A stretch of 40,366 nucleotides of DNA. It comes from an uncultured Prevotellaceae bacterium. Its GTDB lineage: Bacteria; Bacteroidota; Bacteroidia; Bacteroidales; Bacteroidaceae. The translations under genes and the position numbers were made by a program. Below, piece by piece: positions 40,181 through 40,366 of this stretch. The stretch is taken from contig CADAOD010000030.1 in the NCBI GenBank assembly GCA_902789415.1, forward strand, positions 1 through 40,366, written 5' to 3'. The notes under the pieces are model-generated. The model was not told the DNA's origin and did not search any database. It saw only the letters and a list, made by a program, of their open reading frames with translations. Positions within the stretch are counted from its first letter, which is position 1, and each line of letters starts with the position of its first letter.

Positions 40181-40366
40181 ATGAAAAGAACTATCGTTAT
40201 TACTGGTGGCGCAGGCTTTATTGGAAGCCATGTAGTGCGCTTGTTTGTGAACAAGTATCCCGAGTATCACATTATCAACCTCGACAAGTTGACTTATGCT
40301 GGTAACTTGGCTAACCTGAAGGATATCGAGAACAAACCCAACTACGAGTTTGTGAAGATGGACATT
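40181..40366 (+). CDS. rfbB: dTDP-glucose 4,6-dehydratase-like protein, N-terminal 62 aa (truncated by window)
   Basis: The first 62 codons read MKRTIVITGGAGFIGSHVV (Rossmann GxxGxxG), then YHIINLDKLTYAGNLANL. This is the standard start of RmlB/RfbB, which converts dTDP-glucose to dTDP-4-keto-6-deoxyglucose in rhamnose synthesis. The DKLTYAGN motif favours RmlB over other extended SDR epimerases. The rest lies outside the window. Confidence 0.88.
   Translation, partial: MKRTIVITGGAGFIGSHVVRLFVNKYPEYHIINLDKLTYAGNLANLKDIENKPNYEFVKMDI

Overview
The window looks like a chromosomal segment of a Bacteroidota species, most likely Prevotellaceae. Promoters follow the phylum-specific pattern (TTTG or TTG, 19-20 nt, then TAnnTTTG). 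Shine-Dalgarno sites are almost absent. There is a SusC/SusD pair, a DUF1573 protein, a bacterial alpha-2-macroglobulin of the thioester-free type, and an HU-like/'smalltalk' pair. I saw no tRNA, rRNA, CRISPR array or intact transposase.

Region 1 (about 104-9470) is an AT-rich accessory island. After the tail of an unidentified gene and its terminator come ten genes in at least five transcription units: a 147-aa candidate winged-helix protein; a 395-aa protein followed by an ArdC/ImmA-like zinc peptidase; a VWA protein followed by a DUF932 protein; two unknown proteins followed by a HAD phosphatase-like protein; and a DUF1835-like protein followed by a membrane-anchored Mrr-type nuclease. The main discovery is that five promoters in this island carry the same 13-bp palindrome, TGCAAG-S-CTTGCA (perfect at four promoters, a half-site at the fifth). 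It ends 12-14 nt upstream of the -33 element and 35-36 nt upstream of the -7 box each time. That is the geometry of an activator site. It argues that the island is one co-regulated system rather than unrelated cargo. I know of no named system with this gene set.

Region 2 (9471-10781) holds a smalltalk microprotein gene and an HU-family gene whose 5' end cannot be read in one frame. Beyond it is a perfect 32-bp inverted repeat, each arm made of three 8-bp units, flanking an AT-rich tract. This looks like a replication-origin or mobile-module remnant.

Region 3 (10782-18316) is a small glycan locus: a cytoplasmic cellobiose phosphorylase (GH94) divergent from susC-susD, with no hydrolase or regulator next to it.

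Region 4 (18273-40366) is core genome: a HI0933-type flavoprotein, an ADP-forming acyl-CoA synthetase, a large alpha-2-macroglobulin, a DUF1573 protein, meaB, ispH, a B3/B4-domain protein, trmB, an Mrp/ApbC ATPase, a DUF975 membrane protein, ilvE, xseB, xseA, a subtilase, a MATE transporter, a cytidylate-kinase-like protein, a phosphodiesterase, and the start of an rmlB-like sugar-nucleotide dehydratase. Short dispersed repeats lie between many of these genes and also appear in frame inside the macroglobulin, xseA and ispH genes.
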